The notes under the pieces were generated by a model. That model saw only the letters and a list, made by a program, of their open reading frames with translations, was not told the origin of the DNA and did not search any database. Of a stretch of 56,592 nucleotides of DNA, positions 1 through 9,607 are shown one piece after another. The stretch is from NCBI GenBank assembly GCA_017553785.1, contig JAFZKD010000104.1, positions 1-56,592 on the forward strand, in the 5' to 3' direction. Positions within the stretch are counted from its first letter, which is position 1. Each line of letters starts with the position of its first letter. The stretch comes from Muribaculaceae bacterium. GTDB taxonomy: Bacteria; Bacteroidota; Bacteroidia; Bacteroidales; Muribaculaceae. The position numbers were made by a program, and so were the translations under genes.

Positions 1-51
1 ACAATATTTATATGTCGAACATTGCCCTTTATCTGAGAACCGATTTGACCT

Positions 52-124
52 CAAAGTGTCAACGATGTCCTGATACAAAGTGTCAACGATGTCTTGATAC
101 AAAAGTGTCAACGATGTCCTGATA
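52..124. repeat. three tandem 24-25 bp repeats
   Basis: Three abutting copies of a unit reading CAAAGTGTCAACGATGTCYT plus GATA occupy 52-75, 76-99 and 100-124; copy 2 has one C-to-T change and copy 3 has one extra A. There is no spacer, so it is not a CRISPR array. The unit contains TGTCAACGATGTC, which resembles the repeated sequences found inside the ends of IS21/IS481-like elements in Bacteroidota, but no transposase is in view. The rest of 1-220 holds only short degenerate TTAGACC-type repeats (about 133-165) and no gene. Confidence 0.8.
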
Positions 125-220
125 CACGGCACTTAGACCTTAGACATTAGAGTTTAGACCTTAGCGGTATTCACTGCACTTGTTGGTCTGGATCCTGTTG
201 TCTAAAGCCTAACAACCCAA

Positions 221-2002
<1,782 letters not shown>

Positions 2003-2040
2003 TGTCTAAATGTTGTATTGATAGAATGTTTAGTTATTAT

Positions 2041-2064
2041 TGTCTTTTTAAAAAGACAAAGGTA
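2041..2064 (-). promoter_or_regulatory. aspS promoter -7 element and leader palindrome
   Basis: On the minus strand TACCTTTG (plus 2057-2064) fits the TAnnTTTG -7 box. It abuts a perfect 18-bp palindrome, TGTCTTTTTAAAAAGACA, at 2041-2058, in what would be the start of the aspS leader. No well-spaced -33 TTTG is obvious. Confidence 0.55.
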
Positions 2065-2126
2065 CTACATTCTTGACACAAATGAGTGACTGATGGATAA
2101 AAAAAATAAAAATCCAGCATTTTAAC

Positions 2127-2156
2127 TTGTCATGTCTAAAATTTAGTGTACCTTTG
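2127..2156 (+). promoter_or_regulatory. promoter of tRNA-Pro
   Basis: TTG at 2127-2129 and TACCTTTG at 2149-2156 are 19 bases apart, matching the Bacteroidota housekeeping sigma consensus (-33 TTTG/TTG, about 19-21 bases, -7 TAnnTTTG). The tRNA begins 20 bases downstream. Confidence 0.75.
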
Positions 2157-2176
2157 CACCGCTCAAAATGAGAGTT

Positions 2177-2251
2177 CGGGGTGTAGCGCAGTCCGGTTAG
2201 CGCGCCTGCTTTGGGAGCAGGAGGTCCCTGGTTCGAATCCAGGTACCCCGA
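2177..2251 (+). tRNA. tRNA-Pro (anticodon TGG)
   Basis: A full cloverleaf can be drawn. Acceptor CGGGGTG pairs with TACCCCG (last pair G-T). The anticodon stem CCTGC/GCAGG encloses the loop TTTGGGA with anticodon TGG, reading CCN proline codons. The T arm is CCTGG-TTCGAAT-CCAGG. The discriminator base is A at 2251, and the 3' CCA is not encoded. The D arm contains AGTCCGGTTAGCGC. Confidence 0.96.
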
Positions 2252-2280
2252 CATTATCCCTCCTGAGGTGTCAAGAAAAA

Positions 2281-2318
2281 TCAAGGGCAGATTCCACTGA
2301 TGTGGAACCTGTCCTTGA
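2281..2318 (-). terminator. intrinsic terminator of the 2346-4190 gene
   Basis: A long hairpin pairs TCAAGGGCAG with CTGTCCTTGA (one G-T) and continues inward as TTCCAC/GTGGAA around a TGAT loop. On the minus strand it is followed by TTTTTC, making a standard intrinsic terminator for the gene ending at 2346. It also lies 30 bases after tRNA-Pro on the plus strand. Confidence 0.75.
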
Positions 2319-2345
2319 AGTTTGTTGATAAGTCCTTTCAGATGT

Positions 2346-4190
2346 TTACCATGTGCCGTTCAGCAGGTAATCGATGAGCGCGGTCACGTCATCAATTGTG
2401 ATGACACCGTCAGAATAGCAGTCGGCATTGCCGACGGGTGCGGCATCATTGAGGATGCAGTCGATCAATGCGGTGAGGTCATCGATGTTCACCTTGCCAT
2501 CGCCGTCAACGTCGCCACGTTCAAAGGTGGGCTCGTCATACTCGCCCAGTTTGCGCTTGTTGGCATTGTCCACATAGATGTCGGTGTAATGGCTAGGTCG
2601 CAGCGGGCGGCTGATGAAAGCGACAACGCTCAGGTCTTCGGCTTTCCAGTCTTCAGGGATGTCAATGTTGAAGACATTCTTGTAGCTGTTTCCGTTGCGG
2701 TTCATGTCCACACCCTTTGCTGAGCCCAAAGCCATGCGCAACACGTTGTTGTGAACATAGTTTTCAACCCATGTGCCATTGTTTAACTGAGAAGCGACAA
2801 GGTTATCTTCGGTGATATAGACAGTGAGTTTACTGTCGGCGCCCATCATGCCGTCAAAGACAGGAGTCAAGTCGCCATTGACTGTGATGACGGCCTTGCG
2901 GGTGTCAGGATCATAGGTGCTGTTGATATATACAGTGGACCATGCTGTGCCGTCCTCGATATAATCCAAGAAATTGCTGACTTCGTTGGCTCCCGAGGTC
3001 GCGTTAGTATAACTGATGACATTGATGACCGTAGAGGACGAAGACATTCCCACCGTGCGGTCAAAGGATGCCTCAGGAAAACCATCGCAACCCTGCCAAT
3101 TGACAATGGTGTCACACTGTTCGGTTCTGAACGGGTCAGTGCCATTAAAATTCTGGTGAACAGCAACCCATGCGATGTCATCACGCATGTTGCACAGCGC
3201 TTGGAGCATGGCTGAACCCTTCGGGCAGTGGGTGCAACCAGTAGCAGTAAACTGCTCTACCAAACGCATCTGGCGTGGGAGGATCTGTTCTACAATATTA
3301 AAGGTGAACTCCGCAACAGGTGGGTTGCTGATTTCCTCTCCGTTAATCCTTTTGGCGGTAACGGTGACTTTATAGGAGCCCTCTCCGAGTCCTGCCGAGG
3401 AGACTGTACCCGACATTTGGACATAGTTGTTGGTGAGGTCCATGGGATTGGTCATGGTGGCTACCTCGGTGCCATTGACGGCAATGACATATTCGCACTC
3501 TCCGGCCCCTATAGTGGCTGTACCGAGATTGCAGGTCTCAAATGTGAAATTGACATCATCGCCCTTAGAGATCAATTTGGGTCCAGACATGTTGCGAATC
3601 CTGACCAGATAAGTGGGGAAGTTGTCGCTCTCCACGACACACTGCAGACTGAGGTTGCCTGCTGAGCTCAAAATCCTTTGCTTCCACTCGCCTTCATGAC
3701 AGTGGTAAGAAGGATAGGTTGTTCCCACTTTGACAACCGAGATGGGTTTTGAGGTTTTGGTCGCCTGCACGTAATCATAGCCGATTCTCAGGCTATAGCC
3801 TTCAGGCAGGTTGATTGAGTAAGGTGTTTCCAATTCAATCATGTTCCAACCCTTGCTAGATGCATTGCAAGGCCACTCGATCATTTCGTCCAACAACAAT
3901 TGTTTGTCGGGCGTTACGGGAATGACAAACACACGGCTGATTGGAGCGGACTGGCTCAAGCCTACCCTGAAAGCGACAATCTTACCTCCCATAAAGAAGG
4001 CGAGTTCATCGGGTGTGATGTCGGTGGCTACAGTGTCAAGTCCTACAAGAACGCCCGATCCCCAACCTGTCGTTGCCAGGTCGTCGGTGGTGTAGTGACC
4101 CATCAGCAATTGGTTGGGTCCGAGTTCCACAGCTCTCGCTGCCAGAGGGAGCAGCAAGACTGTTGTGAGAAGTAATAAAGCTTTTTTCAT
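2346..4190 (-). CDS. secreted Omp28-like thioredoxin-fold protein with dockerin-like C-terminus
   Basis: A 614-residue exported protein. Signal peptide MKKALLLLTTVLLLPLAARA (1-20), then beta-rich domains to about 300. Next comes an Omp28-type thioredoxin-like domain beginning RQMRLVEQFTATGCTHCPKG near 305, with the CxxC pair near 317 and the downstream GFPEASFDR motif. The last ~60 residues hold two calcium-binding dockerin-like repeats (GDVDGDGKVNIDDLTALID and a degenerate YSDGVITIDDVTALID). The tail suggests cell-surface attachment or assembly; the CxxC suggests thiol chemistry outside the cytoplasm. Substrate unknown. The start fits the signal peptide and the upstream promoter. Monocistronic, with its own terminator. 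Confidence 0.85.
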   Translation of the reverse strand: MKKALLLLTTVLLLPLAARAVELGPNQLLMGHYTTDDLATTGWGSGVLVGLDTVATDITPDELAFFMGGKIVAFRVGLSQSAPISRVFVIPVTPDKQLLLDEMIEWPCNASSKGWNMIELETPYSINLPEGYSLRIGYDYVQATKTSKPISVVKVGTTYPSYHCHEGEWKQRILSSAGNLSLQCVVESDNFPTYLVRIRNMSGPKLISKGDDVNFTFETCNLGTATIGAGECEYVIAVNGTEVATMTNPMDLTNNYVQMSGTVSSAGLGEGSYKVTVTAKRINGEEISNPPVAEFTFNIVEQILPRQMRLVEQFTATGCTHCPKGSAMLQALCNMRDDIAWVAVHQNFNGTDPFRTEQCDTIVNWQGCDGFPEASFDRTVGMSSSSTVINVISYTNATSGANEVSNFLDYIEDGTAWSTVYINSTYDPDTRKAVITVNGDLTPVFDGMMGADSKLTVYITEDNLVASQLNNGTWVENYVHNNVLRMALGSAKGVDMNRNGNSYKNVFNIDIPEDWKAEDLSVVAFISRPLRPSHYTDIYVDNANKRKLGEYDEPTFERGDVDGDGKVNIDDLTALIDCILNDAAPVGNADCYSDGVITIDDVTALIDYLLNGTW

Positions 4191-4270
4191 AACATGAATT
4201 GTTTGTGGTTGTTAAAAGGATTTTAAAATCGAATGTTTTGGTTATTCGTTATATTTTATTTTATAATGTG

Positions 4271-4278
4271 CAAATTTA
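4271..4278 (-). promoter_or_regulatory. promoter -7 element for the Omp28-like gene
   Basis: Minus-strand TAAATTTG matches TAnnTTTG and lies 80 bases before the start at 4190. The rest of the 4191-4453 gap holds AT-rich sequence and an imperfect inverted repeat with CTATAG cores (about 4385-4415) that may belong to the 3' end of lysA; no gene is seen. Confidence 0.55.
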
Positions 4279-4453
4279 GGCATAAAAGCTGACAGATTCT
4301 AATTATCCAATGATTTTTTTGAATGATTGTCACAAATTGAGTTCTTGTCCGACGCGGATTGTGCGGCATGAATATAGACGAGGCCCTATAGCGTACCCCT
4401 TGGAACACTATAGCTCATATAATATTATTATCATTATTAATGTGTCTTTTGCG

Positions 4454-5623
4454 TCAGCGGGAAATGAATGTGCTTTTGGGATGTGGGCGCATGTTGTAGT
4501 TTGAGGCCATCGACTCGCCGTATGCACCCGCCGAACGTATGGCGATGACATCTCCACGGCGTGTGGCTGGAAGGAGACAGTCATGGGCAAACACGTCACT
4601 TGACTCGCACACGGGGCCCACCACGTCATAGGTGGCGGTGTCCTGCCCTGAAGATGTCAGGTTTTGCACCACGTGGTTTGCCTGATAAAGTGCTGGGCGT
4701 ATCAGGTCGGTCATGCCAGCGTCAAGAATGACGAATTTCTTGTTGCGGTTTTCCTTGACGTACACCACACGGCTGATGAGTGAGCCGCATCCGCCCACGA
4801 TGGCGCGTCCTAATTCGAAATGCAAATGCTGGTCGGGCCTCAGTTTGAGGTGATTCTTGAATGTGTCGAAGTATTGCTTGAAATCCGGTATTGGATGCTC
4901 GTCGGGGTTCTCGTAATCTATACCCAAGCCACCGCCAACGTTAATCATCTCGAAATTGATGCCTTGCTGCTCGTAATGGTCCAACAGGCCGTTAATGGTC
5001 TCGCAAAGCATGACATAGGGGCGCATCAGCGTGATTTGGGAGCCGATGTGGAAATGCAACCCGCTCAAGTGGATGTTGGGCAACTCTTGGGCGCGTCGAA
5101 TGACCTGGTCCAGTATCTCGATATTGATTCCGAATTTGTTGTCGGCTGTGCCGGTCGTGATGTATTTGTGGGTGTGGGCATCGATGTCGGGGTTAACTCT
5201 GAGGGCTATCCGGGCGGTTTTTCCCGCTTCGCCAGCTAACTGGTTGATGACATCCAACTCAGGCACCGATTCGACATTGAAAAAACCGATCCCTCGTTCC
5301 AGCCCAAGGCGTATTTCCCAATCTGTCTTGCCGACTCCCGAAAAGGTCATGTCGCCAGGCTTGAAACCATGTTCCGAGGCTTGCTTGATTTCGCCTCCGC
5401 TGACCAGGTCGGCGCCAAGCCCGTATTTAGCGATCTCGTTGAGAATCTGCGGGTTGAAATTCGCTTTGAGCGCATAGTGTACGATGAAAGGGTAGTTATC
5501 TGTTTGCCGTTTAATCTCTTCCAGCGTCATGTGAAGAATATCCAAATCATAGTAATAAAACGGAGTCTCCATCTGGTTGATGACATCCATTTCAAAGCCG
5601 TGCCTATTTAGTCTGTTGCTCAT
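4454..5623 (-). CDS. lysA: diaminopimelate decarboxylase
   Basis: A PLP enzyme that decarboxylates meso-diaminopimelate to L-lysine, the last step of lysine synthesis. 389 residues, fold-type III. The PLP lysine sits in HYALKANFNPQIL near residue 50; GLHFHIGSQI lies near 195, the glycine-rich GGGLGIDY phosphate-binding stretch near 230, and the dimer active-site motif CESSDVFA near 340. The C-terminal NYNMRPHP is usual. It lies divergent from the dcw cluster, whose MurE uses meso-DAP, so the enzyme shares its substrate with peptidoglycan synthesis. The leader is about 140 bases long and I recognise no riboswitch in it. Confidence 0.95.
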   Translation of the reverse strand: MSNRLNRHGFEMDVINQMETPFYYYDLDILHMTLEEIKRQTDNYPFIVHYALKANFNPQILNEIAKYGLGADLVSGGEIKQASEHGFKPGDMTFSGVGKTDWEIRLGLERGIGFFNVESVPELDVINQLAGEAGKTARIALRVNPDIDAHTHKYITTGTADNKFGINIEILDQVIRRAQELPNIHLSGLHFHIGSQITLMRPYVMLCETINGLLDHYEQQGINFEMINVGGGLGIDYENPDEHPIPDFKQYFDTFKNHLKLRPDQHLHFELGRAIVGGCGSLISRVVYVKENRNKKFVILDAGMTDLIRPALYQANHVVQNLTSSGQDTATYDVVGPVCESSDVFAHDCLLPATRRGDVIAIRSAGAYGESMASNYNMRPHPKSTFISR

Positions 5624-5771
5624 TTTTTCAGTCTTGCATTTTGGTCTTCAAGTGTCTAAAGCGTTAGTTGTCTCGGGTATTGATGGCAGTAGCATCAGAT
5701 AAATCGGTTAACCACCTCAAAACCAGCAATATCTTTAAACATCAACCGCCGACACCATAATTATTAAAGGC

Positions 5772-5779
5772 AAAAGTAT
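5772..5779 (-). promoter_or_regulatory. lysA promoter -7 element
   Basis: Minus-strand TACTTTTG fits TAnnTTTG. It lies 149 bases upstream of the lysA start, implying a transcribed leader of about 140 bases (5624-5767) with no motif I recognise. Confidence 0.45.
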
Positions 5780-5942
5780 TAAAAATTACATCAAAATTAT
5801 ATATATAATTCATAAAATAAGTTAATCCAAGTTGTTTTATTCCACTTAATGAATTGTTTTCCTGTGAGTTTGTCGCGCAACTATCGGATTGCTGCATGTG
5901 TTGGTCTTTTTGTGAGAGGGATGTCGGAATAATCTCGATAAA

Positions 5943-6045
5943 TTGTCAAAAGAAGACAAAATTTTACACTTGTAAATTTTTGACAACTAGTTATAAAAAC
6001 CTGATTTCCAACATAAAAATAGTTATTAACAAGGCCTGTTAATAA
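5943..6045. repeat. two inverted repeats in the lysA-rsmH divergent gap
   Basis: The 545-bp gap 5624-6168 is AT-rich and contains no gene. Two dyads stand out: TTGTCAAAA at 5943-5951 with TTTTGACAA at 5978-5986 (a smaller AATTTTACA/TTGTAAATT-like dyad nested inside), and TTATTAACA/TGTTAATAA at 6023-6045 around AGGCC. They lie upstream of the dcw promoter and could be regulator sites or hairpins; function unknown. Confidence 0.6.
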
Positions 6046-6081
6046 AAAATAACTTTTAATTTGTAAATTCTTGTATTTGGA

Positions 6082-6115
6082 TTTGCAAATTATTGAAAAA
6101 TTTATAGTAATTTTG
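6082..6115 (+). promoter_or_regulatory. dcw cluster promoter
   Basis: TTTG at 6082-6085 and TAATTTTG at 6108-6115 are 22 bases apart, close to the Bacteroidota consensus. The predicted leader of about 48 bases contains a small GGGGT/ACCCC hairpin just before the rsmH start at 6169. No other clear promoter is seen inside the cluster. Confidence 0.6.
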
Positions 6116-6168
6116 GAGTCCTTAAAAAAGAGGGGTTTTCAACCACCCCAAATAGCAATGGTTTTTTA

Positions 6169-7092
6169 ATGGAACAGTCTGTGTATCATATACCTGCATT
6201 GCTCGAACAGAGCATAGAGGGGCTTGCTGTCAAGTCCGATGGCAAATATGTTGACGCCACCTTTGGTGGCGGCGGCCATAGTCGTGCCATCTTGGACCGC
6301 CTTGGTCTGGAAGGCCGTCTAATGGGTATGGATCAGGACATGGATGCTTGGGAAAACCGCCTGTTGGACGAAAGGTTTACATTTGCACACGGCAATTTTG
6401 CATACCTGAAGAATTTCTTGCGTTATTATGGCATGAATGGCGTCGATGGAATCCTCGCCGACCTTGGCGTCTCGTTCCATCATTTTGATGCCGTTGACCG
6501 AGGATTCACCTTCCGGGCCGACGCGCCGCTTGACATGAGAATGAACCGCGGCGCCTCGTTCACTGCCCGTGACCTGCTCAACAGCTATAGTGAGGAGCAA
6601 CTGGCTAATGTGCTGTACCTGTACGGCGAGTTGCGGCAGTCACGTCGCATAGCGGCTGCGCTCGTCAAGGCCAGACCCTTGTCCACAACGGGTGAACTTG
6701 TTGACCTTGTCAAGCCATTGTTGAAACCATCGCAGGAAAAGAAAGAGATGTCGATGCTGTTCCAGGCATTGCGCATCGAGGTAAATGGCGAGTTGGATGC
6801 CCTGTGCAAACTGCTTGAACAGTCATTGGAGGTTTTGAATCCCGGTGGCCGTCTCGCCATTATCACCTATCACTCTCTCGAGGACCGTCTGGTGAAGAAC
6901 TTCATGCGCAGCGGCAATATCGAGGGCAAGCAGGAGAAGGATTTCTTTGGTCGCATGAACACCCCGTGGCGTGTGGTCACCAGCAAGGTCATTGTTCCTA
7001 GCCAAGAGGAAGTGGAACGCAATCCACGCTCCCGGAGCGCTAAGCTGCGTGTCGCCGAATTGATAGCGCGTCCCTCGGGCGAAAAGAAGTAA
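6169..7092 (+). CDS. rsmH: 16S rRNA (cytosine1402-N4)-methyltransferase
   Basis: Also called MraW. S-adenosylmethionine-dependent methyltransferase that modifies C1402 of 16S rRNA in the ribosomal P site. 307 residues, normal length. The opening HIPALLEQSIEGL, the SAM-binding YVDATFGGGGHSRAIL (about 28-43), ILADLGVSFHH near 95, and the terminal ITYHSLEDRLVKNFMR and NPRSRSAKLRVAE are all family hallmarks. It is the first gene of the dcw cluster here; the usual preceding mraZ is absent. A 34-base gap separates it from the ftsL-like gene. Confidence 0.97.
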   Translation: MEQSVYHIPALLEQSIEGLAVKSDGKYVDATFGGGGHSRAILDRLGLEGRLMGMDQDMDAWENRLLDERFTFAHGNFAYLKNFLRYYGMNGVDGILADLGVSFHHFDAVDRGFTFRADAPLDMRMNRGASFTARDLLNSYSEEQLANVLYLYGELRQSRRIAAALVKARPLSTTGELVDLVKPLLKPSQEKKEMSMLFQALRIEVNGELDALCKLLEQSLEVLNPGGRLAIITYHSLEDRLVKNFMRSGNIEGKQEKDFFGRMNTPWRVVTSKVIVPSQEEVERNPRSRSAKLRVAELIARPSGEKK

Positions 7093-7126
7093 CTGTAACC
7101 GTCAAACTCGTAATTCGATAACGGAA

Positions 7127-7474
7127 ATGAGCCGAAAAAAAACATATACATCGTCAACCAGCAAGAAAGCGGGAAAAGACATTATCCAGGGCCGCTTCCT
7201 CTCGTTGGATTTCTTCAAGCGATATGCCGTGTATGTCATCGCCATGGTGGTGATGGCGCTGGCCTATATCGCTAATAAGTTTGTGTGCCAGAGCAGCATG
7301 CAGGAAGTGATGACCCTCAAGACCGAGCTGGCGAATGCCCAGACCGACCTGGTGAATTCTAGCGCCAAGTACAATTCCATGATCCGTGAGAGCGAGATGA
7401 CAAGGCTCATGCGGGAAAAGCATATTGGATTGACCGCCCCGTCGGACCCCCCGTATGAATTGAGAACCAAATAA
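7127..7474 (+). CDS. ftsL: FtsL-like cell division protein
   Basis: A 115-residue bitopic membrane protein. A short basic cytoplasmic N-terminus is followed by one membrane segment (about 30-50, YAVYVIAMVVMALAYIA) and a coiled-coil extracytoplasmic part (about 55-100) ending HIGLTAPSDPPYELRTK. Size, topology and position between rsmH and the PBP match FtsL, which links FtsQ and the FtsW-PBP synthase at the septum. Sequence similarity to proteobacterial FtsL is low, as is usual; this is the Bacteroidota FtsL-like family. Only 17 bases separate it from the next gene. Confidence 0.85.
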   Translation: MSRKKTYTSSTSKKAGKDIIQGRFLSLDFFKRYAVYVIAMVVMALAYIANKFVCQSSMQEVMTLKTELANAQTDLVNSSAKYNSMIRESEMTRLMREKHIGLTAPSDPPYELRTK

Positions 7475-7491
7475 CATCCAGACGCGGAACT

Positions 7492-9594
7492 ATGAGACAG
7501 AATAATAAACGACATATCCTGTGGCGCTATGCGATTGTAGTGGGAATCATGCTTGTGTTCTCGACATTTATCGTGTGGAACTTGTTCAAGACGACAGCGA
7601 TTCATGCGGCCGCATGGAACGAGAAAGTGAACTCGGTGATGACCATCACAACGCCTATCGAGCCCGAACGAGGCCAACTGCTTGCTGATAATGGCAGCGT
7701 GCTGGCCGCTAACCTGCAATACTATGTTGTGCGCATCGACTGGTTTACCGATGGCATCAAGACTGATACCCTGATGAAGGATATCGGCCCGTTGTGTGAC
7801 AGCCTGGCACGATTTGACACCACGATGAATGCCGCACAATGGAAGCAGAAGATCTTGGGCGACCGCAAAGAGATCTTGGACCGTTACGAAAGGATCAAAA
7901 AGAAGAACCGCGCCTACAAGCTGTTCCCCTATATGCTCACGCACAAGGAGTATGAGCGTGTGCGTCAGTTCCCGTTCCTGCGCCGAGCCAAGAACAAGAA
8001 CGGCTTCTACTATGAGAAGCACAACCGCCGCATCAAGCCTTATGGCGACATGGCGGCGCGAAGCATCGGCAACGTGGGACAAAACGAGGAAAGCTCCAGC
8101 ACCCACGGCCATTCAGGCCTTGAGATGGCGCTCGACTCGCTGTTGTACGGAAAACCCGGTGTTGCCCGCAATATCCAGCTCACCAACGGTATCGTGAGCG
8201 CCGAGAGCGTGCCCGCTGTGAAGGGCTATGACATCACGACGACCATCAACGTGCAGTTGCAGGATATTGTGGAGAACGAGCTGAATGACATGTGCCTTGA
8301 GACCGGCGCCGAGTGGGGTACTTGTATCCTCATGGAAGTGGCGACCGGCGAAATCAAAGCCATCAGCAATCTGGAGCGCAACAAGACTACAGGCGAGTAT
8401 GTCGAGGGTGTTAACCATGCGGTGCTGGGCTATGAGCCGGGCTCGGTGGTGAAGACCATCTCGATGATGGTTGCCCTTGAGGACGGCATTGTCGATGACA
8501 TCAACAAGCCTATTGCGACGGGTTCGGACTGGATGTATGCGGGCCGCAACATCAGCGACAGACCTCATGGCGCAGCGACGCGCACTCCTCGTGAGATTAT
8601 CGAGACCTCGTCCAACATCGGTATGGCCAAGCTCATCGTGAAAGACTACGGCTCAAATCCCGGTGGATTCCGCAAACGTCTAGAGGGAATGGGGTTCTTT
8701 GAGCCTTTCCATACAGGTATCGGCGGTGAGATGACTCCTAATTTTCCCGTCTTGGGCAACAAGAACTGGGATAAGCTGTCTCTCACCCGACAGGCCTATG
8801 GATACGCTACAACCATTCCTCCCCTGTACACGCTGGCCATGTACAATGCCATCGCCAATGACGGCAAGTTTGTTCGGCCGCATCTCGTCAAGAAACTGTC
8901 ACGCGAGGGAGAACAAGACTCCATCATCCCAGTGACCTATATCCGCAAGCAGGTGTGCTCGCCCGATAATGCGCGCAAATTGCGCACCATGCTGCATGAT
9001 GTGGTGTGGGGTGACCATGGCACCGCCCGCCATTGGGTACAGGATAGCGCTGTAGAGATTGCCGGAAAGACAGGTACGGCATTCATCAACGCCAGTGGCC
9101 AGTATGGGGCACAGAAACGTCTCGCCTTCTGCGGGTTCTTCCCCTATGAAAAGCCCAAGTATTCCTGCATCGTGCTCATGCTGGGTGCGGACCGTGGCGC
9201 CGGAGCGTGCAGTGGCATGGTGTTGAGGAACATCGCCCGGAAGATGTATGCCCGTGGCCTTCTCGGCGAGAAGCCAGACTATGCCACAGCCAACAAGAAA
9301 AAAGAGACCAAGAATTATCCGACTCTGTTCTCCTCGATGACCGATCACAAGACCAATAACATCAGGCGAGGTTTGGGTGTGAAGGAATCACACCGATATG
9401 CCCGTCCGTCTAAGGTTGAGAAAGGTGTGCCTAACGTGATTGGACTGGACGTCCGCGAAGCCATCAAGGCTTTGGAGGATGTGGGTCTTACAGTGGGATT
9501 CACGGGATCGGGAATGGTCACGAGCCAGAGCCTGTCGCCCGGTACCCAGTTTGCCCGAGGACAACGTATCAATCTTAGACTGAGAAATTCATAA
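7492..9594 (+). CDS. ftsI: division penicillin-binding protein (class B transpeptidase) with PASTA domain
   Basis: Septal peptidoglycan DD-transpeptidase, partner of FtsW. 700 residues. One N-terminal membrane anchor (about 10-32), PBP dimerisation domain (about 55-230), then the transpeptidase domain with the catalytic serine in PGSVVK (about 315), SSN (about 373) and KTG in GKTGTAF (about 525). A single C-terminal PASTA domain (about 642-700, starting VPNVIGLDVREAIKAL) is a common addition in Bacteroidota division PBPs. It is followed after 13 bases by murE, in the standard dcw order. Confidence 0.95.
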   Translation: MRQNNKRHILWRYAIVVGIMLVFSTFIVWNLFKTTAIHAAAWNEKVNSVMTITTPIEPERGQLLADNGSVLAANLQYYVVRIDWFTDGIKTDTLMKDIGPLCDSLARFDTTMNAAQWKQKILGDRKEILDRYERIKKKNRAYKLFPYMLTHKEYERVRQFPFLRRAKNKNGFYYEKHNRRIKPYGDMAARSIGNVGQNEESSSTHGHSGLEMALDSLLYGKPGVARNIQLTNGIVSAESVPAVKGYDITTTINVQLQDIVENELNDMCLETGAEWGTCILMEVATGEIKAISNLERNKTTGEYVEGVNHAVLGYEPGSVVKTISMMVALEDGIVDDINKPIATGSDWMYAGRNISDRPHGAATRTPREIIETSSNIGMAKLIVKDYGSNPGGFRKRLEGMGFFEPFHTGIGGEMTPNFPVLGNKNWDKLSLTRQAYGYATTIPPLYTLAMYNAIANDGKFVRPHLVKKLSREGEQDSIIPVTYIRKQVCSPDNARKLRTMLHDVVWGDHGTARHWVQDSAVEIAGKTGTAFINASGQYGAQKRLAFCGFFPYEKPKYSCIVLMLGADRGAGACSGMVLRNIARKMYARGLLGEKPDYATANKKKETKNYPTLFSSMTDHKTNNIRRGLGVKESHRYARPSKVEKGVPNVIGLDVREAIKALEDVGLTVGFTGSGMVTSQSLSPGTQFARGQRINLRLRNS

Positions 9595-9607
9595 TTAGAT
9601 TCGCATC

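Noticed and set aside
52-124. Possible CRISPR array
   Set aside because: The units abut with no spacers and only three copies exist.
5624-5767. Possible lysine riboswitch in the lysA leader
   Set aside because: No five-way-junction motifs or conserved L-box sequence could be recognised.
5800-6110. Possible replication origin in the AT-rich gap
   Set aside because: No convincing DnaA boxes (TTATCCACA-type) and no dnaA, gidA or parAB nearby.
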